Below, piece by piece: positions 18,210 to 25,738 of a stretch of DNA of 64,000 nt. Position 1 is the first letter of the stretch, and each line of letters starts with the position of its first letter. The stretch is from Cryobacterium tagatosivorans. GTDB taxonomy: Bacteria > Actinomycetota > Actinomycetes > Actinomycetales > Microbacteriaceae. Under the pieces are notes generated by a model that was given only the letters and a program-made list of their open reading frames with translations, had not been told where the DNA came from and did no database searches. Position numbers and translations under genes: made by a program. The DNA lies in NCBI RefSeq assembly GCF_004402215.1, contig NZ_SOEZ01000059.1, forward strand, positions 1-64,000, in the 5' to 3' direction.

Positions 18210-18977
18210 TCACCCGGACGACTTCCAGGCGTAGGCGTTCTCGGGGCGCCCCGGCGTGCCGTAGCGGGGGGTTCGAAGCACGGCGCCGGCGTCGGCGAGG
18301 TGCTCCAGGTAGCGCCGCGCGGTCACCCGCGACATGCCGAGCCGGTCCATGACCTCGCTCGCGGAGGCCGGCCCGGGTTCGGCCTTGAGGAACTCGATGA
18401 CGGCGGCCAGCGTCGCGGCGGAGAGGCCCTTGGGCGGAGGCAGTTCGCTGGGCGCGCGGAGCGTGGCGAAGGCGAGATCGACCTCCGATTGCGTGGTCAC
18501 CGACGGCTGGGCTCCCAGCTGCTGGTGGAAGTCGCGGTACTGGATGAGCTTCTCGGCGAACAGGGCGTAGGAGAACGGCTTGATCAGGTATTGCACGGCG
18601 CCCGCGGCGATCGCGCCGCGCACGGTCCGGAGTTCCCGGCCGGCGGTGATCGCGATGATGTCGGTGGCCAGCCCGGCCGCCCGGATGCGACGGCAGACGT
18701 CGAGGCCGTGCAGGTCCGGCAGGTTCATGTCCATCAGCACGAGGTCGATCGGAGCCCCGGATGTGGCGGCCTCGGAAAGCTGCCGAAGCGCGGACTGCCC
18801 GGTGTGGGCCGTACCGGCGTGCACGAATCCTGCCAACCGGCCGAGGTAGGCCGCATGGGCGTCGGCGGTCACGGGCTCGTCCTCGACCACAAGCACGCGG
18901 ATCTGGCGGTCAGGTGAGCCCGGGCCCGGCGAGCCCGGGTCAGGCGTTCCCGGGTCAGGCGTTCCCGGGTCAGGCAT
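18210..18977 (-). CDS. CitB/DcuR-type response regulator
   Basis: This 255-residue regulator has a receiver domain (about 26-145) with phosphoacceptor Asp83 in LVLMDMNLPDLHG and a C-terminal helix-turn-helix (ASEVMDRLGMSRVTARRYL) typical of CitB/DcuR/DctR partners of CitA-type kinases. It begins with an unusual repeat tail, PDPGT-PDPGT-PDPGS-PGPGS, encoded by a 15-bp tandem repeat. It overlaps the kinase gene by 8 bp and probably controls the divergent dctA gene. Confidence 0.9.
   Translation of the reverse strand: MPDPGTPDPGTPDPGSPGPGSPDRQIRVLVVEDEPVTADAHAAYLGRLAGFVHAGTAHTGQSALRQLSEAATSGAPIDLVLMDMNLPDLHGLDVCRRIRAAGLATDIIAITAGRELRTVRGAIAAGAVQYLIKPFSYALFAEKLIQYRDFHQQLGAQPSVTTQSEVDLAFATLRAPSELPPPKGLSAATLAAVIEFLKAEPGPASASEVMDRLGMSRVTARRYLEHLADAGAVLRTPRYGTPGRPENAYAWKSSG
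18897..18977 (-). repeat. 15-bp tandem repeat encoding the regulator's DPG tail
   Basis: The unit GTTCCCGGGTCAGGC (plus strand) occurs twice exactly and at least twice more in diverged form just inside the response-regulator start. It adds PDPGT-type pentapeptides in frame. Confidence 0.7.
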
Positions 18978-20619
18978 GAGGTGCCCCGGTCAGGTTCGCG
19001 GCGGGGGACGCCGGCGGGTGGGGGCGAGCGGGAAGGGTGACCGCGAACACCGCTCCGTCCCGCCGTCCGATGACCAGAATGCCGCCCAGCCGAGCCACGG
19101 TTTGCCGCACGAGCGCCAGCCCCAGCCCGCGGCCATACGAGCCCGGGTCCTTGGTGCTGAATCCGGGGCGCAGCACGGCGGATTCCGCCTCGGCGGGAAC
19201 GCCCGCTCCGCTGTCGGACACCTCGATCACGACGGAGTCAGGCATGGCCCGGACCACCAGGTCCACGGAGCGTGGCGCCTCGCCGGAGGCCGCCGCGTCC
19301 AGGGCGTTGTCGACCAGGTTGCCCAGCACGGTCACGAGGTCCTGCACCGACAGCCCGGATTCCGACAGGCTGCCCGACGCCGCCACGGTGAGGGAAATGC
19401 CGAGTTCATGTGCCTGTGCCGTCTTGCCCATCAACAGGGCGCCGATCACTGGTTCGTCGACGGCATTGATCATCTCGTCGGTCAGCTGTCGGCTCAGCTC
19501 GAGGTCCCCGGTCGCGAACTCCACCGCCTCGGAGATCCGGCCCAGCTCCATCAGGGAGACCAGAACGTGCAACCGGTTGGAGTGCTCATGGGTCTGGGCG
19601 CGGAGTGCATCCGAGAGAGTGCGCATCGACTGCAGCTCGCTGCCCAGCGCCTGGAGGTCGGTGTGATCGCGGATCGTGGCGACGGAGCCCATCGCTGCGG
19701 GTTTGCCCCGGCCGGCCGCCGACGCGAGCGCGGGTTGCTGGCTGACGACGAGCACCCGGCTCCCGGTTGGATGGATCTCATCGCGAGCGACCCGACCACT
19801 TCGGAGCAGCTCGGCCAGGCTCGCCGGCAGGTCAAGATCGGGCAGGACCGGGGCCGCTGCCGGGTCAGGGGACCGAGGAGGGATGCCGAGCAGCCGCGCC
19901 GCCTGGTCGTTGTAGAGCACGAGCTCACCCCGGTGGTCGACGAGCACGAGCCCCTCGCGCACGGAGTGCAGCACGGAGTCGAGGTACACGAACATCTGGG
20001 CCAGCTGCTCAGGTCCCCAGCCCAGGGTGACCCGGCGCAGATACCGGCCCAGCAGCCAGGTCGCAACGGATCCCGCGGCCAGGAGACCCATCGCCAGGCC
20101 GAGCACCGCGGGCAGGCGGGCGGCGAGGGCGATGCTGAGATTGCTCGTCGTCACCCCGACGGCCACGAGGGCACGCACCGTTCCCTGCTCGTCGACCACC
20201 GGTACGACGGCGCGCACGGACGGTCCGAGCGTGCCCGTCGAGACCTCGGTGAACGGCTCCCCGGACAACGCGGGCCCGATCGAGCCGATGTAGTCCTGAC
20301 CGATTTCGGACGCCGTCGGGTGCGTCCAGCGGGTGCGGTCCGGGTGCATGATGGTGATGAAATCGAGGTCGGCGTCCGCCGCGACGTCCAGGGCGTACGG
20401 CTGCAGGGCGTCGCTCGGGTTCGCCGCATGGCTGGCCTCGAGAACGAGGGGATTGTCGGCGATCGCCGTGGCCACGGCCAGCATCCGGTCCGCGGTTTCC
20501 GTGTATCCGCGATCGCGGGCGTCGACGAATGACGCCGTGCCGACGAAGGCGGCCAGCACGACGATGAAGATGGCATGGGCCAGGAACAACCGGCGCGCGA
20601 TGCTCCAACCCGGACTCAT
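18970..20619 (-). CDS. CitA/DcuS-type sensor histidine kinase
   Basis: The 549-residue kinase has TM1 (about 10-32), an extracytoplasmic sensor domain (about 33-172, with DLDFITIMHPDRTRWTHPT), TM2 (about 173-195), a cytoplasmic PAS domain (about 210-290) and a Spo0B-type phosphoacceptor helix with H344 in THEHSNRLHVLVSL. A HATPase domain follows (NLVDNALDAA, DSGAGVP, GRGLGLALV). This layout senses C4-dicarboxylates or citrate. The ATG at 20619 follows GGGAGG; longer starts to 20694 lack a good ribosome site. It is divergent from dctA. Confidence 0.9.
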   Translation of the reverse strand: MSPGWSIARRLFLAHAIFIVVLAAFVGTASFVDARDRGYTETADRMLAVATAIADNPLVLEASHAANPSDALQPYALDVAADADLDFITIMHPDRTRWTHPTASEIGQDYIGSIGPALSGEPFTEVSTGTLGPSVRAVVPVVDEQGTVRALVAVGVTTSNLSIALAARLPAVLGLAMGLLAAGSVATWLLGRYLRRVTLGWGPEQLAQMFVYLDSVLHSVREGLVLVDHRGELVLYNDQAARLLGIPPRSPDPAAAPVLPDLDLPASLAELLRSGRVARDEIHPTGSRVLVVSQQPALASAAGRGKPAAMGSVATIRDHTDLQALGSELQSMRTLSDALRAQTHEHSNRLHVLVSLMELGRISEAVEFATGDLELSRQLTDEMINAVDEPVIGALLMGKTAQAHELGISLTVAASGSLSESGLSVQDLVTVLGNLVDNALDAAASGEAPRSVDLVVRAMPDSVVIEVSDSGAGVPAEAESAVLRPGFSTKDPGSYGRGLGLALVRQTVARLGGILVIGRRDGAVFAVTLPARPHPPASPAANLTGAPHA

Positions 20620-20702
20620 CGCATTTCCTCCCGTGAACAATATGACCGCAAGCGTGACGCCACCCGGCTCGTGAACCACTCTGGAACGCACCACGGATTT
20701 CG

Positions 20703-20726
20703 GAGGGGCCCGCTGCGGGCCCCCTC
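20703..20726 (+). promoter_or_regulatory. GC-rich hairpin in the dctA leader
   Basis: GAGGGGCCCGC and GCGGGCCCCCTC can fold into a stable hairpin (one extra C) ending about 12 bp before the AAAGGAG ribosome site of dctA. It may be a leader attenuator. Confidence 0.45.
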
Positions 20727-20749
20727 AAGCCTAGACAAAGGAGTCTCCC

Positions 20750-22135
20750 ATGGCGTCGTCGCCAGTTGCCCCCGTCCTGAAGCGCACGAAGCGTTTCGAC
20801 AAATCTCACTACCTGTACACGGCGGTCATCGTCGCCGTCGTACTGGGCGTCGTCGTCGGCCTGGTGTTCGGCGGCCCGGACGGATTCGCCGTCTCCCTCA
20901 AGCCGCTCGGGGCCGCATTCATCGGCTTGATCAAGATGATGATCTCGCCGATCATCTTCTGCACGATCGTGCTCGGCATCGGCTCCATCGCCAAGGCCGC
21001 CACCGTCGGCCGGATCGGCGGCCTGGCCCTCGGATACTTCCTCATCATGTCCACCTTCGCGCTGGGCATCGGCCTGCTGGTCGGCAATCTCATCCAGCCC
21101 GGTGCGGGCCTGGACATCGCCGGCGCCAGCTACGCGGTGACGGAATCCTCCGACACGGAGACCTTCCTACTGGGCGTCATCCCGGTGACCCTGTTCTCCT
21201 CGCTGACCTCCGGCAACATCCTCCAGACGCTGCTCGTGGCGCTCGTCGCCGGATTCGCCCTGCAGAAAATGGGGCCGGCCGGCCTCCCGATCCTCCGCGG
21301 CATCGCGCACATCCAGGCCCTCGTCTTCCGGATCCTCATCATGGTCATGTGGCTCGCGCCCCTGGGCGCCTTCGGCGCCATTGCCGCGGTCGTCGGCGAA
21401 ACCGGCATCCAGGCCGTGATCAGCCTGTTCACCCTGATGGCCGCCTTCTACCTCACCTGCATCGTCTTCATCGTGGTCATCCTCGGCGGGCTGCTGAAGG
21501 TCGTCACCGGGGTCAACATCTTCAAGCTGATGCGGTACCTGGGTCGCGAATACCTGCTCATCTTCTCGACCTCCTCCTCCGAGGCGGCCCTCCCGCGCCT
21601 GATCGCGAAGATGGAGCACCTCGGCGTTTCCAAGCCGGTCGTCGGCGTGACCGTCCCCACCGGCTACTCCTTCAACCTCGACGGCACGGCGATCTACCTG
21701 ACGATGGCATCGCTGTTCATCGCGACCGCGCTGGGGCAGCCGTTGCACCTGGGCGAGCAGATCGGACTGCTCGTGTTCATGATCATCGCGTCGAAGGGCG
21801 CGGCCGGAGTCTCCGGTGCCGGCCTGGCGACCCTCGCCGGCGGCCTGCAGGCCCATGCCCCACAGCTGCTCGACGGCGTCGGCTTCATCGTCGGTATCGA
21901 CCGGTTCATGTCCGAGGCGCGCGCGCTGACCAACTTCACCGGCAACGCCGTCGCCACCGTGCTGATCGGCACCTGGACGAAGGAAATCGACCGGGTGCAG
22001 GTCGACCGGGTCCTCGACCGCCTCGAGCCCTTCGACGAGTCCACGATGCTGGCGCACCACAGCCTCGCGGAACACCCCGGCCAGGTCGAGGGCCAGGGCG
22101 ACGCCACCAGGCAGCCGGTCTCCGTCGGCGCCTGA
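20750..22135 (+). CDS. dctA: DctA-type cation:dicarboxylate symporter
   Basis: This 461-residue membrane protein belongs to the dicarboxylate/amino acid:cation symporter family. It shows the serine-rich re-entrant loop (IFSTSSSEAALPRLIAKME), the VPTGYSFNLDGTAIYLTMA segment with its NxDG cation/substrate site, and the second hairpin (SKGAAGVSGAGLATLAG). It probably imports succinate, malate or fumarate with H+ or Na+. Divergence from a CitA/CitB-type two-component system supports dicarboxylate-induced expression. AAAGGAG precedes the ATG. Confidence 0.92.
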   Translation: MASSPVAPVLKRTKRFDKSHYLYTAVIVAVVLGVVVGLVFGGPDGFAVSLKPLGAAFIGLIKMMISPIIFCTIVLGIGSIAKAATVGRIGGLALGYFLIMSTFALGIGLLVGNLIQPGAGLDIAGASYAVTESSDTETFLLGVIPVTLFSSLTSGNILQTLLVALVAGFALQKMGPAGLPILRGIAHIQALVFRILIMVMWLAPLGAFGAIAAVVGETGIQAVISLFTLMAAFYLTCIVFIVVILGGLLKVVTGVNIFKLMRYLGREYLLIFSTSSSEAALPRLIAKMEHLGVSKPVVGVTVPTGYSFNLDGTAIYLTMASLFIATALGQPLHLGEQIGLLVFMIIASKGAAGVSGAGLATLAGGLQAHAPQLLDGVGFIVGIDRFMSEARALTNFTGNAVATVLIGTWTKEIDRVQVDRVLDRLEPFDESTMLAHHSLAEHPGQVEGQGDATRQPVSVGA

Positions 22136-22149
22136 TCCGGGCCCAGTAC

Positions 22150-22223
22150 TTGGGGGGAACGCGCAAGGCAGTGCCGTCCGGGCAGCAGTACTCCCGGGCG
22201 GCACTCGCGCGTCCGGCCCCCAA
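22150..22223. terminator. Very long hairpin after dctA
   Basis: TTGGGGG, CGCGC and AGTGCCGTCCGGG on the left pair with CCCGGGCGGCACT, GCGCG and CCCCCAA on the right, giving a segmented stem of about 25 bp. It starts 15 bp after the dctA stop. Confidence 0.75.
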
Positions 22224-22521
22224 AGAGAGCGCCCAGTCCCCAAAAAGCCGCCGTCGTCCCCCAAAAAGGGGGTGTGCTAGGGTTGGCGACGGTCTTACGA
22301 CCCTTCACCAGGACGCGCTCGCGCAGCCGACAACCCGATGCAAACAATCGCACGGGGACGGCCGCGATCGTATGGTGAGGCCCTGACGAGTGGTCCCATG
22401 ATCGCTCCAGCCCCGCTCACTGAAGCGCGCCGTGGCCGGTCACGGCCTACCCGTCCGGCAACAGCTTGCATTCGATGCGTCGACCGCTAAACCGGTGACG
22501 TTCGGCGTGCACGGAGAACAC
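22224..22521 (+). other. Non-coding leader region before proV
   Basis: Nearly 300 bp without a credible gene. It contains two CCCCAAAAA runs, the second forming CCCCCAAAAAGGGGG at about 22257-22271, a possible -10 box TATGGT at 22371-22376 and a near-palindrome CGTGGCCGGTCACG near 22430. An in-frame start at 22432 would extend proV but lacks family similarity. No riboswitch could be recognised. Osmotic control of the betaine transporter may act here (inference). Confidence 0.35.
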
Positions 22522-23808
22522 GTGACCGAAAACATTGCCGTCAAGGCAGATCGACTCTACAAAGCGTTCGGGCGCCGCCCGAACGAAATGGTCAAGAAAC
22601 TCGCCGCAGGGGCCGGCCGGTCCGAAGTCGCCTCCCTGGGCACCGCGGCCGTCATCGACGCGTCGTTCGAGGTCAAGCGCGGCGAGATCTTCGTCGTCAT
22701 GGGTCTCTCCGGATCGGGCAAATCCACGCTCATCCGGATGCTCAACGGCCTGCTCGAGGCCACCTCCGGCACCGTCACGGTCGCCGGCAGGCCCATCACC
22801 GGCATCCCGGCCAGGCAGCTGCGCGACGTGCGCCGGCAGAGCATCTCCATGGTCTTCCAGCACTTCGCCCTCCTGCCGCACCGCACCGTGATCGACAACG
22901 TCGCCTACGGCCTCGAAGTGCAGGGGGTGGCCCGCGAGGAGCGACTGGAGCGCGCCCGCACCATCATCCGCCTGGTCGGGCTGGACGGCTGGGCCGACAG
23001 CCTTCCCTCCGAGCTGTCCGGCGGAATGCAGCAGCGAGTCGGCCTCGGTCGTGCGCTGGCTGCGGACACCGACGTGCTGCTGATGGATGAGGCGTTCTCG
23101 GCGCTCGACCCGCTGATCCGCCGCGAGATGCAGGAACAGCTGATCGAGCTGCAGGCAGAGCTCGGCAAGACCATCATCTTCATCACCCACGACCTCAACG
23201 AGGCCATGTTCCTCGGCGACCGCATCGCGGTCATGCGCGACGGCCGGATCGTGCAGATCGGAACCCCCGAGGACATCCTCACCGACCCGGCCAACGACTA
23301 CGTCGCCCAGTTCGTCCAGGATGTCGACCGGGCCCGGGTGCTGACGGCCTCCAGCGTCATGGAGCCCGTGCGCAGCGTCGTCACGATCACCGCCGGGCCT
23401 CGGGCCGCGCTGCGCACGATGCGCGACCTGCAGACCTCGGCCACGTTCGTCGTCAACCGCGACCGCACCTTCGCCGGTGTCGTGCGCGACCGGGACGTCC
23501 TCCGGCTGGTCAAGGCCGGCGAGACCGACCTGCGCGGAATCATCCGCGACACCGCCACGGCGGTCACGCCCGACACGGCCCTGGTCGACCTCGTCGAGCC
23601 GTCGGTCGAAAGCGACCTGCCGATCGCCGTCATCGACGAGAAGAAGCGCCTGGTCGGGGTCATCCCGCGAGTCACGCTGCTCGCCGCGATCGGCAACGTC
23701 TCCACGACCACGGGCGAGCTGCCCGTCGTCGAACCGGCTGCGACGATCTCCGTCAGCCTCATCACCGAAACCCTGCGCGAAACCGCGCTGGAAGGGGCAC
23801 AGCTGTGA
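22522..23808 (+). CDS. proV: Glycine betaine/proline ABC transporter ATPase with CBS domains
   Basis: The 428-residue product couples ATP hydrolysis to compatible-solute import. It has the ProV/OpuAA N-terminal helix (ADRLYKAFGRRPNEMVKKL), Walker A GLSGSGKSTL, a Q-loop, the signature LSGGMQQRVGLGRALA, and Walker B DVLLMDEAFSALDP. A C-terminal CBS pair (about 280-400) is used in relatives to sense ionic strength. The GTG at 22522 follows GGAG at 5-bp spacing; an upstream in-frame start at 22432 is not supported. It overlaps proW by 4 nt. Confidence 0.95.
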   Translation: MTENIAVKADRLYKAFGRRPNEMVKKLAAGAGRSEVASLGTAAVIDASFEVKRGEIFVVMGLSGSGKSTLIRMLNGLLEATSGTVTVAGRPITGIPARQLRDVRRQSISMVFQHFALLPHRTVIDNVAYGLEVQGVAREERLERARTIIRLVGLDGWADSLPSELSGGMQQRVGLGRALAADTDVLLMDEAFSALDPLIRREMQEQLIELQAELGKTIIFITHDLNEAMFLGDRIAVMRDGRIVQIGTPEDILTDPANDYVAQFVQDVDRARVLTASSVMEPVRSVVTITAGPRAALRTMRDLQTSATFVVNRDRTFAGVVRDRDVLRLVKAGETDLRGIIRDTATAVTPDTALVDLVEPSVESDLPIAVIDEKKRLVGVIPRVTLLAAIGNVSTTTGELPVVEPAATISVSLITETLRETALEGAQL

Positions 23809-24692
23809 ACGACTTCCGCATTCCCCTCGGCACCTGGGCCGACGGCTTCATCGACTACATCACCGACACGTTCGGCTTCCTGTTCGACGTCATCCGGGCG
23901 GTCTTCGACGGCGCCTTCGAGGCCGTTGACTTCCTGCTCGTCTCTCCGCCGTTCTGGGTGATCATCGTGATCGCGGCCGCGTTGGCGTACTCCACCCGCG
24001 GCTGGAAGTTCGCGGTCGGATCCATCGTCGGGCTGCTCCTGATCGTGGGCGTCGACCAGTGGGAGAACGCGATGGACACCCTCGCCCTCGTGCTGGTCGC
24101 GAGCCTGCTCGCCATCGTCATCAGCGTTCCACTGGGGATCCTGGCCGCGAAGTCGTCCGCCGCATCCAGCATCATCCGACCGGTGCTCGACTTCATGCAG
24201 ACGATGCCGGCCTTCGTCTACCTGATCCCGGCGCTCATCCTCTTCCGCGTCGGAGTCGTTCCCGGAATCGTGGCGACGATCATCTTCGCGCTGGCGCCCG
24301 GCGTCCGTCTCACCGAACTGGGCATTCGCGGGGTCGACAAGGAAGTCGTCGAGGCCGGGCAGGCCTTCGGCGCGTCGCCCTGGCGCATTCTCCGCCAGAT
24401 CCAGCTCCCGCTCGCGATGCCGACGATCATGGCCGGAATCAACCAGGTCATCATGCTGTCCCTGTCGATGGTCGTCATCGCCGGAATGGTCGGTGCCGGC
24501 GGCCTCGGCGCCCAGGTCGTTGCCAGCCTCAACCGCATCGACGTCGCCCTCGGCTTCGAGGCTGGACTCGCCGTGGTCATCCTCGCGATCTTCCTGGACC
24601 GCCTGACCGCGGCCCTCGGAACGGGCGACACTCCCCTCGGCCGGCTGCTCGGGGCGCGCAAGCGCGCCCGCCAGCAGGTACTGGCAGCCTGA
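23805..24692 (+). CDS. proW: Glycine betaine/proline ABC transporter permease
   Basis: The 295-residue permease has six or more TM segments and the BPD_transp_1 motif with the EAA loop EAGQAFGASPWRILRQIQLP, followed by MAGINQVIMLSLSMVVIAGMVGAGGLG, both typical of ProW/OpuAB. It starts with GTG inside the proV stop (GTGA overlap) and is 50 bp from the binding-protein gene. Confidence 0.95.
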   Translation: MNDFRIPLGTWADGFIDYITDTFGFLFDVIRAVFDGAFEAVDFLLVSPPFWVIIVIAAALAYSTRGWKFAVGSIVGLLLIVGVDQWENAMDTLALVLVASLLAIVISVPLGILAAKSSAASSIIRPVLDFMQTMPAFVYLIPALILFRVGVVPGIVATIIFALAPGVRLTELGIRGVDKEVVEAGQAFGASPWRILRQIQLPLAMPTIMAGINQVIMLSLSMVVIAGMVGAGGLGAQVVASLNRIDVALGFEAGLAVVILAIFLDRLTAALGTGDTPLGRLLGARKRARQQVLAA

Positions 24693-24742
24693 CCCACACA
24701 CTTCACACCCCGCCACCCATCGCGGTGGCACGAAAGGACACC

Positions 24743-25636
24743 ATGAAGAATCGTTCACGATCATTGATCGCCGCCGGAGCGGTCGGGCTCCTCGCCCTCA
24801 CCGGTTGCGCGTCCGCTGACGAAACCGTCGGCGGCGGCAACAAGGACAAGAAGGACCTCACCATCGCCGTGTTCAACGGCTGGGATGAGGGCGTCGCCGC
24901 CTCCGAGCTGTGGAAGGCCGTCCTCGACGAGAAGGGCTACAACGTCGAGCTGGAATACGCCGACGTGGCGCCCGTCTACTCGGGGCTGTCCACCGGGGAC
25001 TACGACCTCAACCTCGACGTGTGGCTGCCCGAAACCCACGCCTCCTACGTTAAGGAGTACGGCGACGACATCGTCGACCTCGGGGCCTGGAACGAGGAGT
25101 CCCGGCTCACCATCGCGGTGAACGAGGATGCCCCGATCGACTCCCTCGATGAGCTCGCCAAGAACGCCGACAAATTCGGCAACCGCATCGTTGGAATCGA
25201 GCCCGGCGCCGGGCTGACCGCAGCGACGACCGACCGGGTCATCCCGGCCTACGGCCTCGACAAGATGGACTACCTCACCTCCTCGACCGCCGCCATGCTG
25301 ACCGAGCTGACCGCGGCCACCAAGGCCGGCGAGAACATCGTCGTCACCCTCTGGGAGCCGCACTGGGCCTACAGCTCCCTGCCGATCAAGACCCTCGAGG
25401 ACCCGAAGGGCACCCTTGAGAACGTGGAGAGCATCCACGCCTACGGCAAGAAGGATGTCGCCAAGGACTTCCCGCAGGCCAGCAAGTGGATCAAGAACTT
25501 CGACATGGACCTCGAGAAGCTGTACTCGCTCGAGAAGGCCATGTTCGTCGACTACGACGGCCAGGACTACGCGCCGATCGTCAAGAAGTGGATCGGCGAA
25601 AACCAGGAGTACGTCGACTCCATGACCAGCAAGTAG
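24743..25636 (+). CDS. proX: Glycine betaine-binding lipoprotein
   Basis: The 297-residue product has a lipoprotein signal (MKNRSRSLIAAGAVGLLALTG before Cys, lipobox LTGC), so it is tethered outside the membrane. An OpuAC-type domain follows (KDLTIAVFNGWDEGVAASEL; DVWLPETHASY; ENIVVTLWEPHWAYS), with Trp residues that in this family cage the quaternary ammonium ligand. AAAGGA precedes the ATG. A factor-independent terminator follows 28 bp after the stop, closing proVWX. Confidence 0.94.
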   Translation: MKNRSRSLIAAGAVGLLALTGCASADETVGGGNKDKKDLTIAVFNGWDEGVAASELWKAVLDEKGYNVELEYADVAPVYSGLSTGDYDLNLDVWLPETHASYVKEYGDDIVDLGAWNEESRLTIAVNEDAPIDSLDELAKNADKFGNRIVGIEPGAGLTAATTDRVIPAYGLDKMDYLTSSTAAMLTELTAATKAGENIVVTLWEPHWAYSSLPIKTLEDPKGTLENVESIHAYGKKDVAKDFPQASKWIKNFDMDLEKLYSLEKAMFVDYDGQDYAPIVKKWIGENQEYVDSMTSK

Positions 25637-25664
25637 AGCCGCACGGCTCCACGTTCCACCCGAC

Positions 25665-25691
25665 AGGCCCGCGTCCCCGTGACGCGGGCCT
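25665..25691 (+). terminator. Terminator after proVWX
   Basis: AGGCCCGCGTC and GACGCGGGCCT form a perfect 11-bp stem around CCCGT, followed by TT. Confidence 0.85.
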
Positions 25692-25738
25692 TTCGGCGTC
25701 CACTGGCGTCCGGCGCGCAGGTGGGACATTCTGAGGCC

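Noticed and set aside
18897-18977. 15-bp repeats as a CRISPR array or origin
   Set aside because: They are in-frame coding repeats without spacers; no DnaA-box cluster is present.
22432-22521. Upstream ATG-type extension of proV
   Set aside because: The extra 30 residues do not resemble ProV N-termini, while the GTG at 22522 has a well-spaced GGAG.
25679-25738. Longer mgtA start at the GTG 25679
   Set aside because: This GTG lies within the proX terminator stem, so it could not be a normal leader of mgtA.
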